Source: Mesostigma viride
Taxonomy: Eukaryota > Streptophyta > Mesostigmatophyceae > Mesostigmatales > Mesostigmataceae
Direction of reading: 5' to 3'
Assembly (NCBI GenBank): GCA_009746045.1
Contig: RPFO01000090.1
Coordinates: 829,298-893,297 of the forward strand
Length of the DNA: 64,000 nucleotides
Below the pieces are notes generated by a model. The model was not told where the DNA came from and searched no databases. It saw nothing but the letters and a program-made list of their open reading frames with translations. This document shows positions 1 to 32,194 of this stretch, in pieces; the stretch's first letter is position 1, and each line of letters opens with the position of its first letter. Made by a program: the position numbers and the translations under genes.

Positions 1-433
1 CGCCCAGCCTCATAATTATTTAGTATTCTTACCAATGCGGGCGGTGTAAGAGGTACCACGTATCGAAGTGGCCGTTACCAACTGTGTAGTGTGATACGGG
101 TGAAAGGTTTAGAAAGGAGCAGTATGTGACAGGGGTTGTCCTCTTCGGCAACAGACTCATGATCAACCTGGTGCTGCTGTACTTCAGTCAGTGGGCGGAA
201 CATCGTGGGACATCGTTTGCTAGGACAAACCACGTTTGCCCTTGGGCGGCGTGGGACACAACAACAACAACAAGCTGTGTTACCAACTTACAACGCGGGT
301 GTCTCCGGTATCTTACCCTAGACATTTGGCTACTTGTGGCATACCTTGGTTAACCGGCATACCGTACCGAAATAAACAACACCCATTTCCCCCGGAAATG
401 ATGCAACCGTACACGCTGGGGACACGTCTCCGC

Positions 434-2414
<1,981 letters not shown>

Positions 2415-3028
2415 CCCACGCCGCCCAAGGGCAGCAGAGATCTATAGTGGCCGAGGGCCGGATATATTTAGTATCGGTGGTACTATCGGGGCACTCTCCC
2501 CTGAGTCTCCGCTGAGTACCTTTGTTTCTTTGATAATTTTTTTTCGGGGAAATGGGACTACCGCGCCACAGGCACTAAGCCGCCCCCGCCCACCTCCGGT
2601 GGCTTGCGCCACCTTCATTACCCCAGTCAACTGACCCTTCGCCCCTCGGGTCGGTTGGGGACAACGCCTCCACCATCCGATGATCTGACGGCCCCAATCC
2701 CTCGCGTCGCGTCTATGTGGTTCCGTAGTTTGCTTGTATTGTATTGGTTGTTTATGTGTAGTATTTTGTAGTATTTTGGACGGACGACCCGAGCCGCTAA
2801 CTTAGCGGGTTTATCGCGGCCGTTGGATCCATCATCGGACGCTCCAGATTGTCGGAGGCTAACGTTTTAACTTTTTTCATTTTGCCTTCGTATATTATAT
2901 TAGCGAATTATTTCTTTGATAATTTCTGATTGCATGCTGTTCAGTGTTCTGGCCCTCGGCCGTTTCCAAACAACAACGACAAATGTACTTCAGTAGGGAC
3001 CGAATTCAGTCTTTGTACCTGTCTATAT

Positions 3029-3163
3029 GCGGCGTGGGCAACAACAACAACAACAACAACCTTTTCGTTTGCGCTCAGATGTCGCATATCCGGTGCTTCG
3101 TACAACATATCAGATAGTGTGCTGATCAGTTGTTGTTGTTGTTGTTGTTGTTGCCCACGCCGC
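3029..3163. mobile_element. Small MITE with GCGGCGTGGGC(AAC)n termini
   Basis: A 135-bp element with inverted ends GCGGCGTGGGCAACAACAAC. It shares the core GGCGTGGG plus ACAAC repeats with the larger element at 238-2432, so both belong to one family whose terminal inverted repeats run into a GTT/AAC microsatellite. Non-coding. Target duplication not clear. Confidence 0.7.
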
Positions 3164-3234
3164 ACATGGGCTGATGAGTAGATTGGGAGTTTGGAAAGCC
3201 GTTACGATCCACTTCGGACGTCCAGCGGAGTTGA

Positions 3235-3304
3235 GTTGAGATCATTCCCCCCCCCAAAAAAGTTGAGATCATTCCCATTTACCCGGAAAGTTGAGATCAT
3301 TCCC
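3235..3304 (+). repeat. Three copies of GTTGAGATCATTCCC
   Basis: Identical 15-mers at 3235-3249, 3262-3276 and 3290-3304, separated by 12-13 unrelated bases. No gene overlaps them. Possibly a degenerate minisatellite. Confidence 0.7.
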
Positions 3305-3331
3305 GCGCCGGTTGTCGGAAAGAGTTTACTA

Positions 3332-3806
3332 AGGCCCGGTCTATACGAATTTTATTAAAAAGGTTGGGCTCAAGTCACCGTGGACGGAGGCATACGGCGC
3401 GTGTGGGGAACAGTACGAAGACGTTATAAGGTGGACGGCAAAATCTTACAGTCGAGATTCTCCCGCCAACTTTATGTTATGTTGCCGAGTAGCCCATTAT
3501 ATTTTTAACGTGATTTTTAATGACCCCCCTTAAAATGCGCTGATTTATTAAAAATCGGACCCATTTTAACTTGAACTAGGTACCGCCGTACCCAGTTCGT
3601 ACACAGCGGTTCCACCACCTAATTTTCGGGCGGTTATGGGAGTTACGTTAGCGTTACGCGATCCGATCTTGCTACGGCCGCATCGATCCCCGCCTTGATG
3701 GCTTGCCTCGAGGAGCACCGCAAGATGAAAAATTGGCAAGATCGAGCCGTCCACGTGTAAATTTGTGCCCTTAAGCTTTTTAATAAAAGTCGTATAGACC
3801 GGGCCT
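3332..3806. mobile_element. 475-bp MITE with TA target duplication
   Basis: The left end AGGCCCGGTCTATACGA continues as .TTTTATTAAAAA, and the right end is its inverse complement, with TA at both flanks (3330-3331 and 3807-3808). This is the structure of a Tc1/mariner-type (Stowaway-like) non-autonomous element. The interior shows no convincing coding sequence. Confidence 0.75.
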
Positions 3807-3808
3807 TA

Positions 3809-4808
3809 TAATAGCAATAATAGCAACAGCCGGCAGTGTCCGCTGCCACGATGTAAAAGGTCGTCAGGATGCCAGGGCAAAGATACTCACTGTGGCGTCT
3901 CGGCGTACTTTTTCAAGAGGTAAGATACTGAACCAAGATACGATTTCAGAGCTTGAGTACCCGAGAGCCAACTAGGAGCGTGGCAGGCGCGTGCCGCCAG
4001 TGTCAAATCGATCGCAATTGATGGCACGCCGGAATGGGAACTTTGGCCACGCCAGCGGCATCGCCGTTCTTCAGCGTGGTTCGTAACGCAGGTAACGTGA
4101 TCATCGCTCTTCACACTGCTCTTCACATTGCATCGGCCTTTCGACAAGCAAGAATGTTAGTTGCCAATACAATGGCGCTGACATCTCTGAGATTCGGAGC
4201 CTTTTGATTGATTCGCGAATCTCAGCTTAGGTGGCAACAGATTCTGCTGGAGGTCCCATTAGGACACCAATCATGTTGCGCGGCGGTAGCAGATCTGACG
4301 GCTGCGGCAGTCAGCAGTTCGAAATGGTGGTAGACAGCGAAATGTCGTGGTGTCATAATAATTGCCAAGCGGCATGTGACAACGCTGGGGCCTCGCAATT
4401 ACTGCCGACTGAACGCTACTGGGCGCGGCGGCCATAGATCACAACGAATCCAGACGCTTGATTCAAAACCAAGTGGCATGAGGCGCCTCATTTAAGCCCA
4501 TTAAAGCAAGCGTCGGGCAAATCAGAAACCGTAGAGCGCGGGTATCTGGTGGTAATTATGTCCGGCGGTGGGCATGTCGAACCTCTTCCAGACGCCCAGT
4601 CGCGTCGTTAAAGCCCGCGCAAACGGTCTGTGACGGCTTGCATTCAATTACGAAGGTTCAGTTTACCGTGGGTAGACTGGAAATGCCGGTATCATGTTGC
4701 AGCGTCAAATGGCGGTTCGCCACCTCGGCATACTGCAGAGCTGGCTAAACTTGCTCTAGTTTGGTTTGCTATCCGGCTGCATGCAGCGCCCGACGCTGTG
4801 CTGCAGTG
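3809..4808. other. Upstream region of the HD-Zip gene
   Basis: One kilobase between the MITE and the HD-Zip start codon. No conserved ORF, TATA box or repeat stands out. It presumably contains promoter and 5' UTR, but I can point to no element. Confidence 0.3.
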
Positions 4809-23198
<18,390 letters not shown>

Positions 23199-23603
23199 CC
23201 GGGGCTAATGGCGAGGGCGACCCTTTTCCCCTAGGGGTCTCCCTTTGCCTTGTCTTAGCATTGCGCGGCGAGGAGGGGGGACGGGCACCACAAAGAAAGG
23301 GTGTTGGAGTGGGGGGGGACGGCGGATTTCGATGGGTCCATTTTTCAGGGCCGTGCGAGGGTAATCCACTGGTTGGCAGCTCAAGGTGAGGCGCCCCCGG
23401 GCTTGGGTTATCTTGTGTATGGTCCTTGCATGGAATGTACCAAGATTTGTACCATCAACAGGACCACGCCAATGCTGTCACCTGACACTTTTGCACAGGA
23501 CATCTCGAGCACACTGAGGCTCGAGATGCGCATGTGGCTGGCGGCTGCATGCAAGTCCTTCGCATCTGTTCCTGATAGATGGGTGTCAGCATCAGTTGGT
23601 TCT

Positions 23604-23675
23604 TGTAACTTTTTTCCTTGTAACTTTTTTCCTTGTAACTTTTTCCTTGTAACTTTTTTCCCGTAACTTTTTGTC
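23604..23675 (+). repeat. 15-bp TTGTAAC tandem repeat downstream of the HD-Zip stop codon
   Basis: Five near-identical copies of CTTGTAACTTTTTTC, about 400 bp after the stop. TGTAA is the polyadenylation signal of chlorophyte algae, so the array could act in 3' end formation. An AATAAA also occurs at about 23969-23974. Which is used cannot be told from sequence. Confidence 0.6.
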
Positions 23676-23979
23676 TGGAACGCTGCTCCACCTCGTGTGG
23701 TGTCAATGTCCGCGTGTCGTATCGAGTACCGATTTTTCCCCGCTCCTGTGTCCATGCAGGGGCTTCAGTGTATACTTTGTGTAAAATGCGCTAATACCGC
23801 ATGTGAGGCTATTGAATGGACACATGCAGATATCAGGTATATTGTGTGCTGCAGCAGTGCCGCGATTACAAGCCCCAGTAGCATGCTACCATGCATCATC
23901 AACTGGTATCTGCAGGTGGCTTTCCTTCGAGTCATTGACTTCAATACGTGTATCAATAACCTCAAGTAATAAAACAATG

Positions 23980-24040
23980 TTCCCCTCCCACTGAGGACTT
24001 ATGCTCGTGTGACGCAGTCACGTGTCCATTTATTAATTAA
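23980..24040 (+). repeat. Hairpin-plus-TTAA tail, copy 1
   Basis: Partner of 53101-53165, about 85-90% similar by eye. Lies downstream of the HD-Zip gene without any recognisable LINE body, so it is either a very short truncated insertion or a SINE. Confidence 0.65.
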
Positions 24041-25275
24041 AATTTCATGATTCGCCGCTTTGTGTGTTTGTGCATGACTTTTATGATACACCGTTGTGTG
24101 CATTTCTGCATGACAACAGAACGTGACAAATGATTAGTCACGGGGTCCTCATGCAAATCTCATGCCTACAAATTTTGGAACGAATTCATGGGTCGATGCT
24201 TCTACATCAAACAGGAGTCCTGAAAAAGTACTTTGGACCATGCTTTGAACTTATTTTTTTGCAGAACTTAGCCCTAACCGGGAGAAGACAAGTGTACAGC
24301 ACAGAAAAACGTACTCTGGCGTATGTTTTGATCGGGACAGAGAAGACATGTGGAGAACTCGAATAGGTACGTAATTTGAAGCCGTCGGTAAGTTAACCTT
24401 CACGGGGTAATACAACCTTTGGACATGACACCAGGCTGTTAGCCGTCATAACTGGCATTGGTCACGCCGCGCCCAATCCTGGAATCTCAGCCGTAGGATC
24501 GGCGCAAAAATCCCAGTAAAAGATGGGAGTCATTGAACTGAATTGAATTGAATTGAAACATATTGGGAGTATATGTAGGAGAACTTTTGCGGATGACTGT
24601 AGGTGTAAGTTGGCGATGCCCTAGGATCCGGAGACGTCCGTCCTATAGTCAGCGACAGTTGGCGCGAGAGGTCCCCAGTTCGATTCTGGTCGGATTCATT
24701 TGCAGATCGCGTTTTTCCGCGTTTTCCGCGGACCGGCACTGAACGCAAATGGTTTTCACCTTTGCGGCGTGCCTGATCAGAATATGTAGCTCGAGCTACC
24801 ATGGTCCGGATTCTCCCGGTTTCTGGCCTGCGCTGGTTGTCTCCTTGATATGTAGCTCATATCCCTCAGAAGTTTAACCCAGCTCTGGTGACGAAAATGG
24901 CCGTGACGGCGGTATGGCTGACGGCGGAGCTCAGATCTTTTGTGACTGAGCCCCAAATTCGGTCAGACCACTTGCATTCGATGCGCCTTTTTAAGACGCA
25001 CACGCCAGTATAATCGGTTACGGCTGACACGCAGTATCCACACAGTTACGCACGTGACAAGCAGCTATAACGAAGTCCTCCGAAAGCCAAACGAGGGCTG
25101 GAAAAGGAGCTGGAACAGCTTCCCAGCGCCCAGCCCAACCCTCTCGCCCTCGCCCTTGTCAAGCCGCCGGGCTTATCCGCCAAACCATCGCCGGCCAAGC
25201 GCGCCTCGCCTAGCTGAGCCCAAGAAACCATGCCACGATCGCCACAAATAAAGCCAATTCTTGCCCGGCGACAGA

Positions 25276-26477
25276 ATGTTCTCCCTCCTCGAGTGGCAGG
25301 CGCTGTCGCCGCAGGAATGCGTCGAGGTTCTCCAGTTCCTCGCACAGGAACGGAAGCTCTTCGTGCCCCAGAAGGGGGGAGCGGCTATCGACTACCGCGA
25401 CACATCCTGGCTCTACACTTATGATGACGAGCCACGCCAACGCCTGTTTATCTTGACCAGCTACTACCAGCGCAGCCTCGGCGACATCAGCAGAGCGCTC
25501 AGCGCCCCAGCCCCCGTGCAGCCGGCAGCCCCATCGGCTCCCTCCCTCTGCAAGGATGACATCCGCGCAGTGCTGGAGGAGCACGCGACCTGGCCGAGAA
25601 GATGACATCACTGAACACCACGCTCAACACGGTGGAGGCCCGGGTCTCCAATGTGGAAACCCGGGTGACTCGTCCACAAGCTACAACCCCACGGCGCCGG
25701 CTACACACCGCGGCGCAGGCATCGGAAACGCACGCTGCACTTGTCTCTCGCCTTAACCAGGTGGAGGGCAAGTGCGGCGTGCTCATGAAGAAGCTTGAAG
25801 CCATCATCGCCCACACCGAGGCCCTGGCCACACAGGTCCCAAAGATAGCGGAGCAGACGGCCACCATCGCATCCCAGCCACCCCGGCAGGATGCTGGCGA
25901 CCTCCCACCGCTCTCCTACGCGGACCTGCTGCAGTCAGCGACCGCCTCAACCACTGACGCCATCGCCACGAAGCTCCAGGAGCTGGAGGACCACCGCCAT
26001 GAGGCCCAGCAACGGGACTAGGTCACCGACCGCGCTCGCCGCGAGTGCCGAGTGGTGCTGCGTCGTTTCCCCCAGAAGCCAGGAGAGACGTCAACCTCCC
26101 TTGCTGACGAGCTCAATTAATTAAGAATGACCAGCTTCTTACCCTCATGGGCCTGCATGGTAGGTGAGGTAGAATTAACTGCGAGGGTGCCACCGCCTTC
26201 CCCACTCACGGGACAAGGCGGCTCCCCCACCAGTCCTGCTCACCTTCCCCTCCCCTGAGGACAAGCAGCGGTTCCTCTCTCGTCGCAAGAGGCTGGTTGC
26301 ACGACCTCACCTGGACGCAGGACGACGATCGACCTGACCCCCGCTCAGCAGCAGCAGCGACACGACCTGTTGCCTGAATACCTCCGCCATAAGCAGGACC
26401 CCCAGAAGCCCAAGGTGTACTGGAGGGGCGGGGACCTGATGATCAACCACAAGATGTGGTCGCCCCCTGCGGGCTAG
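25276..26477 (+). pseudogene. LINE ORF1 protein (L1 ORF1/Transposase_22-like), frameshifted
   Basis: RNA-binding chaperone of an L1-type LINE. The first segment (25276-25605) begins MFSLLEWQALSPQE. A frame change near 25600 leads to a coiled coil (residues such as NTTLNTVEARVSNVETRV, 25602-26021). After a stop, frames downstream give RECRVVLRRFPQKPGE and VLLTFPSPEDKQRFLSRRK, RRM-like, then DLTPAQQQQRHDLLPEYL, which fits the C-terminal domain of L1 ORF1 proteins. At least two frame changes, so dead as it stands. Confidence 0.65.
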
Positions 26478-26867
26478 AATAGCCCTAGCTTGAACCATTG
26501 GTGGTCACTGCCGCCATATGGCAGCCATGCCTAGAACATTGCTTGCCTAGCCGCTCGAGCCACCATACCGGGCTAGTCACGTGCCTAGCTCATTGACGCA
26601 CGGCACACAACCAGCCATAGCCTTAGCCCTTGTACAGCCATGCTACGTCCTGGCTATGATCAGATTCATGACTTGCCCATGCTACTTGTTACTGATGCAT
26701 GATACGCTCACATGGGTCTTATTGCACCCACAGCCGCACTTGCCGGATCGTCTATGGCGTGTCCGATTGCCGCAGTGGCATGCCGGCCTCTGGCATGAAG
26801 GACGGAAAGCGGGGGGCTCTGCCCTTTCTTCCTGTTGTGCACATGCAAGGATTAAAAGCACTTCGGT

Positions 26868-26891
26868 GCTCCGTGACTCCCCAACGGGAGC
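26868..26891 (+). promoter_or_regulatory. LINE 3' hairpin, copy 1
   Basis: Stem GCTCC(C)/GGGAGC closing a loop that contains GTGACTCCCCAAC, directly before a TTAATTAA tail. The same 24 bases occur at 53039-53062 at the end of the other LINE. Conservation at the extreme 3' end suggests the structure recognised by the LINE reverse transcriptase for priming. Confidence 0.6.
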
Positions 26892-26920
26892 ATGAGTTTA
26901 ATTAACTCGTCGTCTGTCCC

Positions 26921-26968
26921 TGGTCCTAATTTTAGGACTGAGTTCAACTCAGTCCTAATTTTAGGACC
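26921..26968. repeat. 47-bp near-perfect palindrome
   Basis: GGTCCTAATTTTAGGACTGA, then GTTCAAC, then the mirror half. It sits just inside the left end of the TTAA element. The half-sequence TAGGACTGAGTTG recurs near the right end (30150-30162) and inverted at 28575-28588. Confidence 0.8.
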
Positions 26969-28574
26969 TAATTTTGAGGTTTTGTAGAAAATTCGCCCCG
27001 GTCGGAATATTTGGCAGAAAAATTTTCTCAAAATTTATTCAAATACTACTTGAAAAGATCTTTCATGGACATATTTTTGGGATTTTTTTGGATTTGGTTT
27101 GGGCGGCTAACCGTACGGTGAAAGTACAGGTGGTAAGGGTACATTTTCACGCGAAACGTGAGTTCCGGAAATGCACGACCTAGCCATGGCGGCTTGCGCC
27201 CATGCATGCAGTTTACGTTTCCGGACGATTTTGCGGGCCAAACCCAGGAAATAGATTTTTTATGTCCTAAAGATGATATAAGTGAATTTTAACCTCGCGG
27301 GGATGCGATTTACTGGGTGTCGGCACTGTTCTTGCTGGAAAAATCTGCGATTAGGCAGGTCGACGGAATGGGTTACTACAATTGATTCCCGGATCAAATC
27401 GAAGGGTTTATAGGTTTCTTTCTACCTTTTATCATGTATTGTCGTAGATTAAGTCTAGTGGCAGTAAAGATTTGATGATTTCGACCACTCTGTCACGTCA
27501 TGGTTTGTGTGCCGCAAAGTGCCACTTTTGCAGGCACCGCCTGGGCCAAGGTAACGCCAGCCGTGCCAGGTAAAGCTGGAATATCGCTGCTTCATCGTTT
27601 CTTAGTATTCTTACATGAGTTTAAGCTTGCGATGCGCTGTCAGTTTTGAGTCTTGCTGCTCTTTCTTGACCGTTTCCTGCCCCTCTCCAAAACCATCTCT
27701 TTAGATGATCTTACCAGGCATTTGCCTTACCGTAGCGTGGCTGTACAAGGTTTTAGGTGCTGAATGGGTTAAAACACTTTCATAGATGTTAGTTATTCTC
27801 TTGCTATGTTCATACTGCATGATTGTGTGGTCATGGGCTGCGTCAAGGGTACTGTCAAGCTTATATGGGTGAGTGAAAAATCTTGGTGATAAACCACTGT
27901 CATCATGTGCCAGCAGGTATCTTGGCCATGTCATGGCAAGGTAATACAGTTTTATCCATGTCCATTCTTGTAAAGAACAATTAAATGTGACTAACCTACC
28001 CATTATATCGGTGGTTATTACTTATAATACATCCCTTTGTAGCTACGTATCCATACGCATTCCCTATATGTATGCATAGGCTTTCACACATACTAAGGTA
28101 CAATATAACTGCAATATGATGATGCAAGTATGTTTTCCTATTATGCCTGAAGGGAAATGGGCTGATTGACATGGTTTGTGGCCACGCTACTATGTAGTAT
28201 GACCGCACTTACATGCTTGCAAATTGCTAGCATGGCCCAGTCCTATGTATAGGACTGGCAGTATTTGGCGTGTTTCAGGCAGTGCCAGTGGCCAAATTGA
28301 GTCCAGTTTTTTGCCACAGGTCAAGAACTATATTGTTTACATGCCTGTATTTTTTTTAACATGCATATGGAATTTATTCAATTTTTGCCACTCATGCTTC
28401 CACACAAAAATGCAAATTCGCCGACGGTGCCATACATCCATGTAGTTTTTAGGAGTTTGGGTCAAGTTTTCACTGATGTAGTATTTTTGCCAGCAAGAGG
28501 ACATCAAATACTCCATAGACTCACATCTAAGCATCTTGGATGGACCCCCCACCTAGTCACTACACACGGTTGAA

Positions 28575-30162
28575 AAAGGTCAACTCAGTCCTATCAAGTA
28601 ACGTGCGTGTTTGCAACTTGCCCGTTGAAACTCTACGGCGGAGCCAATTTTCGGAAGAACCTCACCCTTATGCTTGCAAATTAGGGACAAATTCGGTGGA
28701 TGGATGGATGGATGGATGGATGGATGGATGGATGGATGGATGGATGGATGGATGGATGGATGGATGGATGGATGGATGGATGGATGGATGGATGGATGGA
28801 TGGATGGATGGATGGATGGATGGATGGATGGATGGATGGATGGATGGATGGATGGATGGATGGATGGATGGATGGATGGATGGATGGATGGATGGATGGA
28901 TGGATGGATGGATGGATGGATGGATGGATGGATGGATGGATGGATGGATGGATGGATGGATGGATGGATGGATGGATGGATGGATGGATGGATGGATGGA
29001 TGGATGGATGGATGGATGGATGGATGGATGGATGGATGGATGGATGGATGGATGGATGGATGGATGGATGGATGGATGGATGGATGGATGGATGGATGGA
29101 TGGATGGATGGATGGATGGATGGATGGATGGATGGATGGATGGATGGATGGATGGATGGATGGATGGATGGATGGATGGATGGATGGATGGATGGATGGA
29201 TGGATGGATGGATGGATGGATGGATGGATGGATGGATGGATGGATGGATGGATGGATGGATGGATGGATGGATGGATGGATGGATGGATGGATGGATGGA
29301 TGGATGGATGGATGGATGGATGGATGGATGGATGGATGGATGGATGGATGGATGGATGGATGGATGGATGGATGGATGGATGGATGGATGGATGGATGGA
29401 TGGATGGATGGATGGATGGATGGATGGATGGATGGATGGATGGATGGATGGATGGATGGATGGATGGATGGATGGATGGATGGATGGATGGATGGATGGA
29501 TGGATGGATGGATGGATGGATGGATGGATGGATGGATGGATGGATGGATGGATGGATGGATGGATGGATGGATGGATGGATGGATGGATGGATGGATGGA
29601 TGGATGGATGGATGGATGGATGGATGGATGGATGGATGGATGGATGGATGGATGGATGGATGGATGGATGGATGGATGGATGGATGGATGGATGGATGGA
29701 TGGATGGATGGATGGATGGATGGATGGATGGATGGATGGATGGATGGATGGATGGATGGATGGATGGATGGATGGATGGATGGATGGATGGATGGATGGA
29801 TGGATGGATGGATGGATGGATGGATGGATGGATGGATGGATGGATGGATGGATGGATGGATGGATGGATGGATGGATGGATGGATGGATGGATGGATGGA
29901 TGGATGGATGGATGGATGGATGGATGGATGGATGGATGGATGGATGGATGGATGGATGGATGGATGGATGGATGGATGGATGGATGGATGGATGGATGGA
30001 TGGATGGATGGATGGATGGATGGATGGATGGATGGATTGACGGATTTTCATCCCCTATTCCTATGTTTTCTCACGTGTACGGCCTTATAAGCTTCGCCAA
30101 TTCTGGCGAACCTAACGGTTCTTCCGAAAATTGGCTCCGCCTGATTATTAGGACTGAGTTGG
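28575..30162. repeat. Inverted arms flanking the TGGA array
   Basis: The left arm contains CAACTCAGTCCTA and, further in, GGCGGAGCCAATTTTCGGAA. The right arm contains the inverse complement of both (TTCCGAAAATTGGCTCCGCC and TAGGACTGAGTTG). The repeat array lies in the loop, so the unit looks like a MITE with a microsatellite expanded in its centre. Confidence 0.75.
28697..30036 (+). repeat. (TGGA)n microsatellite, about 335 copies
   Basis: 1.34 kb of perfect tetranucleotide repeat with no interruption. Since 4 is not a multiple of 3, all three forward frames read WMDG and the reverse frame PSIH; none is a gene. Confidence 0.99.
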
Positions 30163-30181
30163 GACAGACGACGAGTTAATT

Positions 30182-30879
30182 AATAATTAATTAATCCCTG
30201 ATAAGGGGCATGCATGCATATATGGTTGTCTCCTTGATATATGGCTTTTAGTATGTACACTCTGGGCTACTTCCTGCAAGGGTAGGGTGACCTAAACTAC
30301 ACCTGCTCTGGGTGCACAAAGTGCACCTGCATGCCACTATGTATTCCAGCACCTACCTCACCGCTACCACCGCCAATTGCAAGATAATAAAGGCGCTGCC
30401 AGACATAGCGGGGCCGAAAGATTAGCATGGCTATACAAAGAGGATTTCAGCCGTGGGCAACCAAGCACACATGTCGTCGGGCTAGTCCGGCGAGTGGGCA
30501 CGTGAACCGGCACTCCCGCCGCAGTGACCGACGGTCACACACGACACCATAGAAATAGTCAGCCATGCACCGCCTCATGTCGGCGAAACCGGCGCAGTTC
30601 CATCGGAATCCTTTCAGCCGCCGGCATGCATGCACTTCATCTCCGCGTTTCCTCAACCTCGTTTTCAGGATCATACTCATCGTTCCTGCATTTAATCCTC
30701 TTCCAAGCAGGTTGTGGCTTTTTTGAACGGCCACGAATGTACCCGGGGATGGGACGCTTCGGCTGCCTTAATGCCTATACACATTTGAAACAGGATGTCC
30801 CCCTCACACCTTCCTCAATCATTCCGCTCACATTGCACTACGTGTGTGTGACAGTTTTAAAGAACCTTTTCAGTTGCTG
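30182..30879 (+). other. Region upstream of the split LINE
   Basis: Begins with TTAATTAA repeats (the LINE tail interrupted by the TTAA element) and then, at 30226, the motif GGTTGTCTCCTTGATAT shared with 24835. Probably the 5' UTR of the split LINE. Short ORFs only, none recognised. Confidence 0.45.
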
Positions 30880-30887
30880 ACAACAAG

Positions 30888-32190
30888 ATGGAAGCTGCCT
30901 CATGCAAACTACCCCCGTACCCCCATTGCTTCCTCGGACGCAACCCTGCGCCAGCTCAACCAGAAAGACGAAGACATGGCAGCTCAACTCGGCGCCCTGT
31001 CCACTGCTATCCGCCAAGACACTGCTGTCAGAGCTCCACTCCACCATGGCCGAGGTCAAGGCCGCCCTCATGACCAGCCCGCCCCAGCCAGCCCGGCCCC
31101 CACTCCTACCAGCTACGCTAATATGGTGAAGCAGACGGACATTGCCAACCTGATGGCAGATGCCGCACGCAAGGGGGCTGCAGCCCACAATTAAGACCGC
31201 TGTCGAGGAGGACCAACGCTCACGCAGTATAGTGGTCCGGTATTTCGAGGTCGCGCAGCAGCCGGAAACGGAGCTGATGCTAGCACAACGGCCTGCACCA
31301 CAGCCTCATTGTGGGCCGCGGCTGCGTCTGGGCAACGAACGCATCTGCATTGAGTCGGCAGCCCTACGGCTTCGCAAGGCATGCAACCCCTTCGCAAGTT
31401 GCCTGGATGGCGGGCCAGCCTGGCCCCATCCGGGTGACCTTCGCGAATGTGGCCAGCAAGGTGAAAGTACTCCAGGCCCGCAAGCTCCTAGCTGGGCGGG
31501 CCGGAGAAACGCGCCGAGCCTCGACGACCTACTCTCCCCGGCCCAGCTCGTCATCAAGAACGGTTTGCTGGGCAGCGACGCAGCCGTCCAGGCCAGGCGC
31601 GATCGAGGGCACGAACTTAGGTCTACGTCCGCCTCGTCAACGACACCCCCGTGCTCTTCATCAACGGTCAGCGCACGGATGTGCAGGCTCCTAACAAGCG
31701 GCACAAGCCGGGCCGTCCCATGCACGCCCCAGCTGCGTCATCATCGTCCACGCACGTCCCGGGTATGGAGGGCGCCCGGTAAGGGCACACCCTCGCGGCC
31801 TCGCGGTACAATAGGCTTTGGGCATAGCCTTTAATAAACAAGCCCCAGCTGTCCACCCTCATGTCGCACCGTGCGAGCATGATGAGGATGCAAGGTCGCC
31901 AGGCACGCCACGGTCAACCTTCCCGCCAATTTACCAGCCTCAAACGCCTCATGGCCCGCCTTGCATGAGCGGGATGAGGCCCACTGAGTCGACACGCCGG
32001 CGACCCCAGCCAGGACGGAGACGACGCATATCCGCCCTGAAAGAAAGACTCCATGCGTTGACAAGCATGAACCCCAATCGCCACCCTCCCCCTCCCCCCC
32101 CCCCCACCCCCACCCCCACCCCCACCCCCACCTCCAGCACTACCCTTCTCCACCCCCACCCCCACCCCGCCCCCCCCGCTAATAGCTAGG
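30888..32190 (+). pseudogene. LINE ORF1 protein, degenerate
   Basis: Frames broken several times. Recognisable pieces are a coiled-coil-like stretch (ATLRQLNQKDEDMAAQLG, about 30945-31000), an RRM-like strand (GPIRVTFANVASKVKVLQAR, about 31415-31475) and LLSPAQLVIKNGLL near 31530-31575, in the position where L1 ORF1 proteins carry their C-terminal domain. It ends in a proline-rich tail encoded by a CCCCCA run (32080-32175). Confidence 0.5.
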
Positions 32191-32194
32191 GCAA

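Larger units (their letters stand above)
23199..24834. other. 3' flank of the HD-Zip gene, no further gene seen
   Basis: Contains the TTGTAAC repeat, an AATAAA, a short repeat shared with 53.1 kb (23980-24040) and an AATTG pentamer run near 24540. Small ORFs show no recognisable domain. A tRNA-like B-box occurs near 24680 but no convincing tRNA fold was found. Confidence 0.5.
24835..26905 (+). mobile_element. L1-like LINE copy with ORF1 but no ORF2
   Basis: Starts near a motif GGTTGTCTCCTTGATAT also found at 30226, upstream of the second LINE. It carries an L1-type ORF1 (25276-26477), a stretch of about 400 bp, and then the same 3' hairpin and TTAA-rich tail as the LINE ending at about 53.08 kb. 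The reverse transcriptase ORF is missing altogether. The 5' boundary is uncertain; the 3' end is secure. Confidence 0.7.
26906..30177. mobile_element. TTAA-flanked inverted-repeat element carrying a giant TGGA array
   Basis: Termini CTCGTCGTCTGTCCC (26906-26920) and its inverse complement (30163-30177), with TTAA directly outside both. TTAA target sites are typical of piggyBac-type transposons, but the site lies in the TTAA-rich LINE tail, so this is weaker evidence than usual. The interior (26968-28574) is AT-rich and non-coding. The right half holds nested inverted arms and a tetranucleotide array. Confidence 0.6.

Noticed and set aside
4761-4808. HD-Zip start at 4761
   Set aside because: That codon is TTG; the first in-frame ATG is at 4809.
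24624-24696. Possible tRNA or tRNA-derived SINE head (B-box-like AGTTCGATTCT, ends GGATCCG/CGGATTC pairable)
   Set aside because: The acceptor-like ends pair, but no acceptable D and anticodon arms form and the T-stem is only 4 bp. At best a pseudogene.
28540-30179. Long WMDG-repeat and PSIH-repeat ORFs of about 450-516 codons
   Set aside because: Produced by the TGGA tetranucleotide array in every frame.
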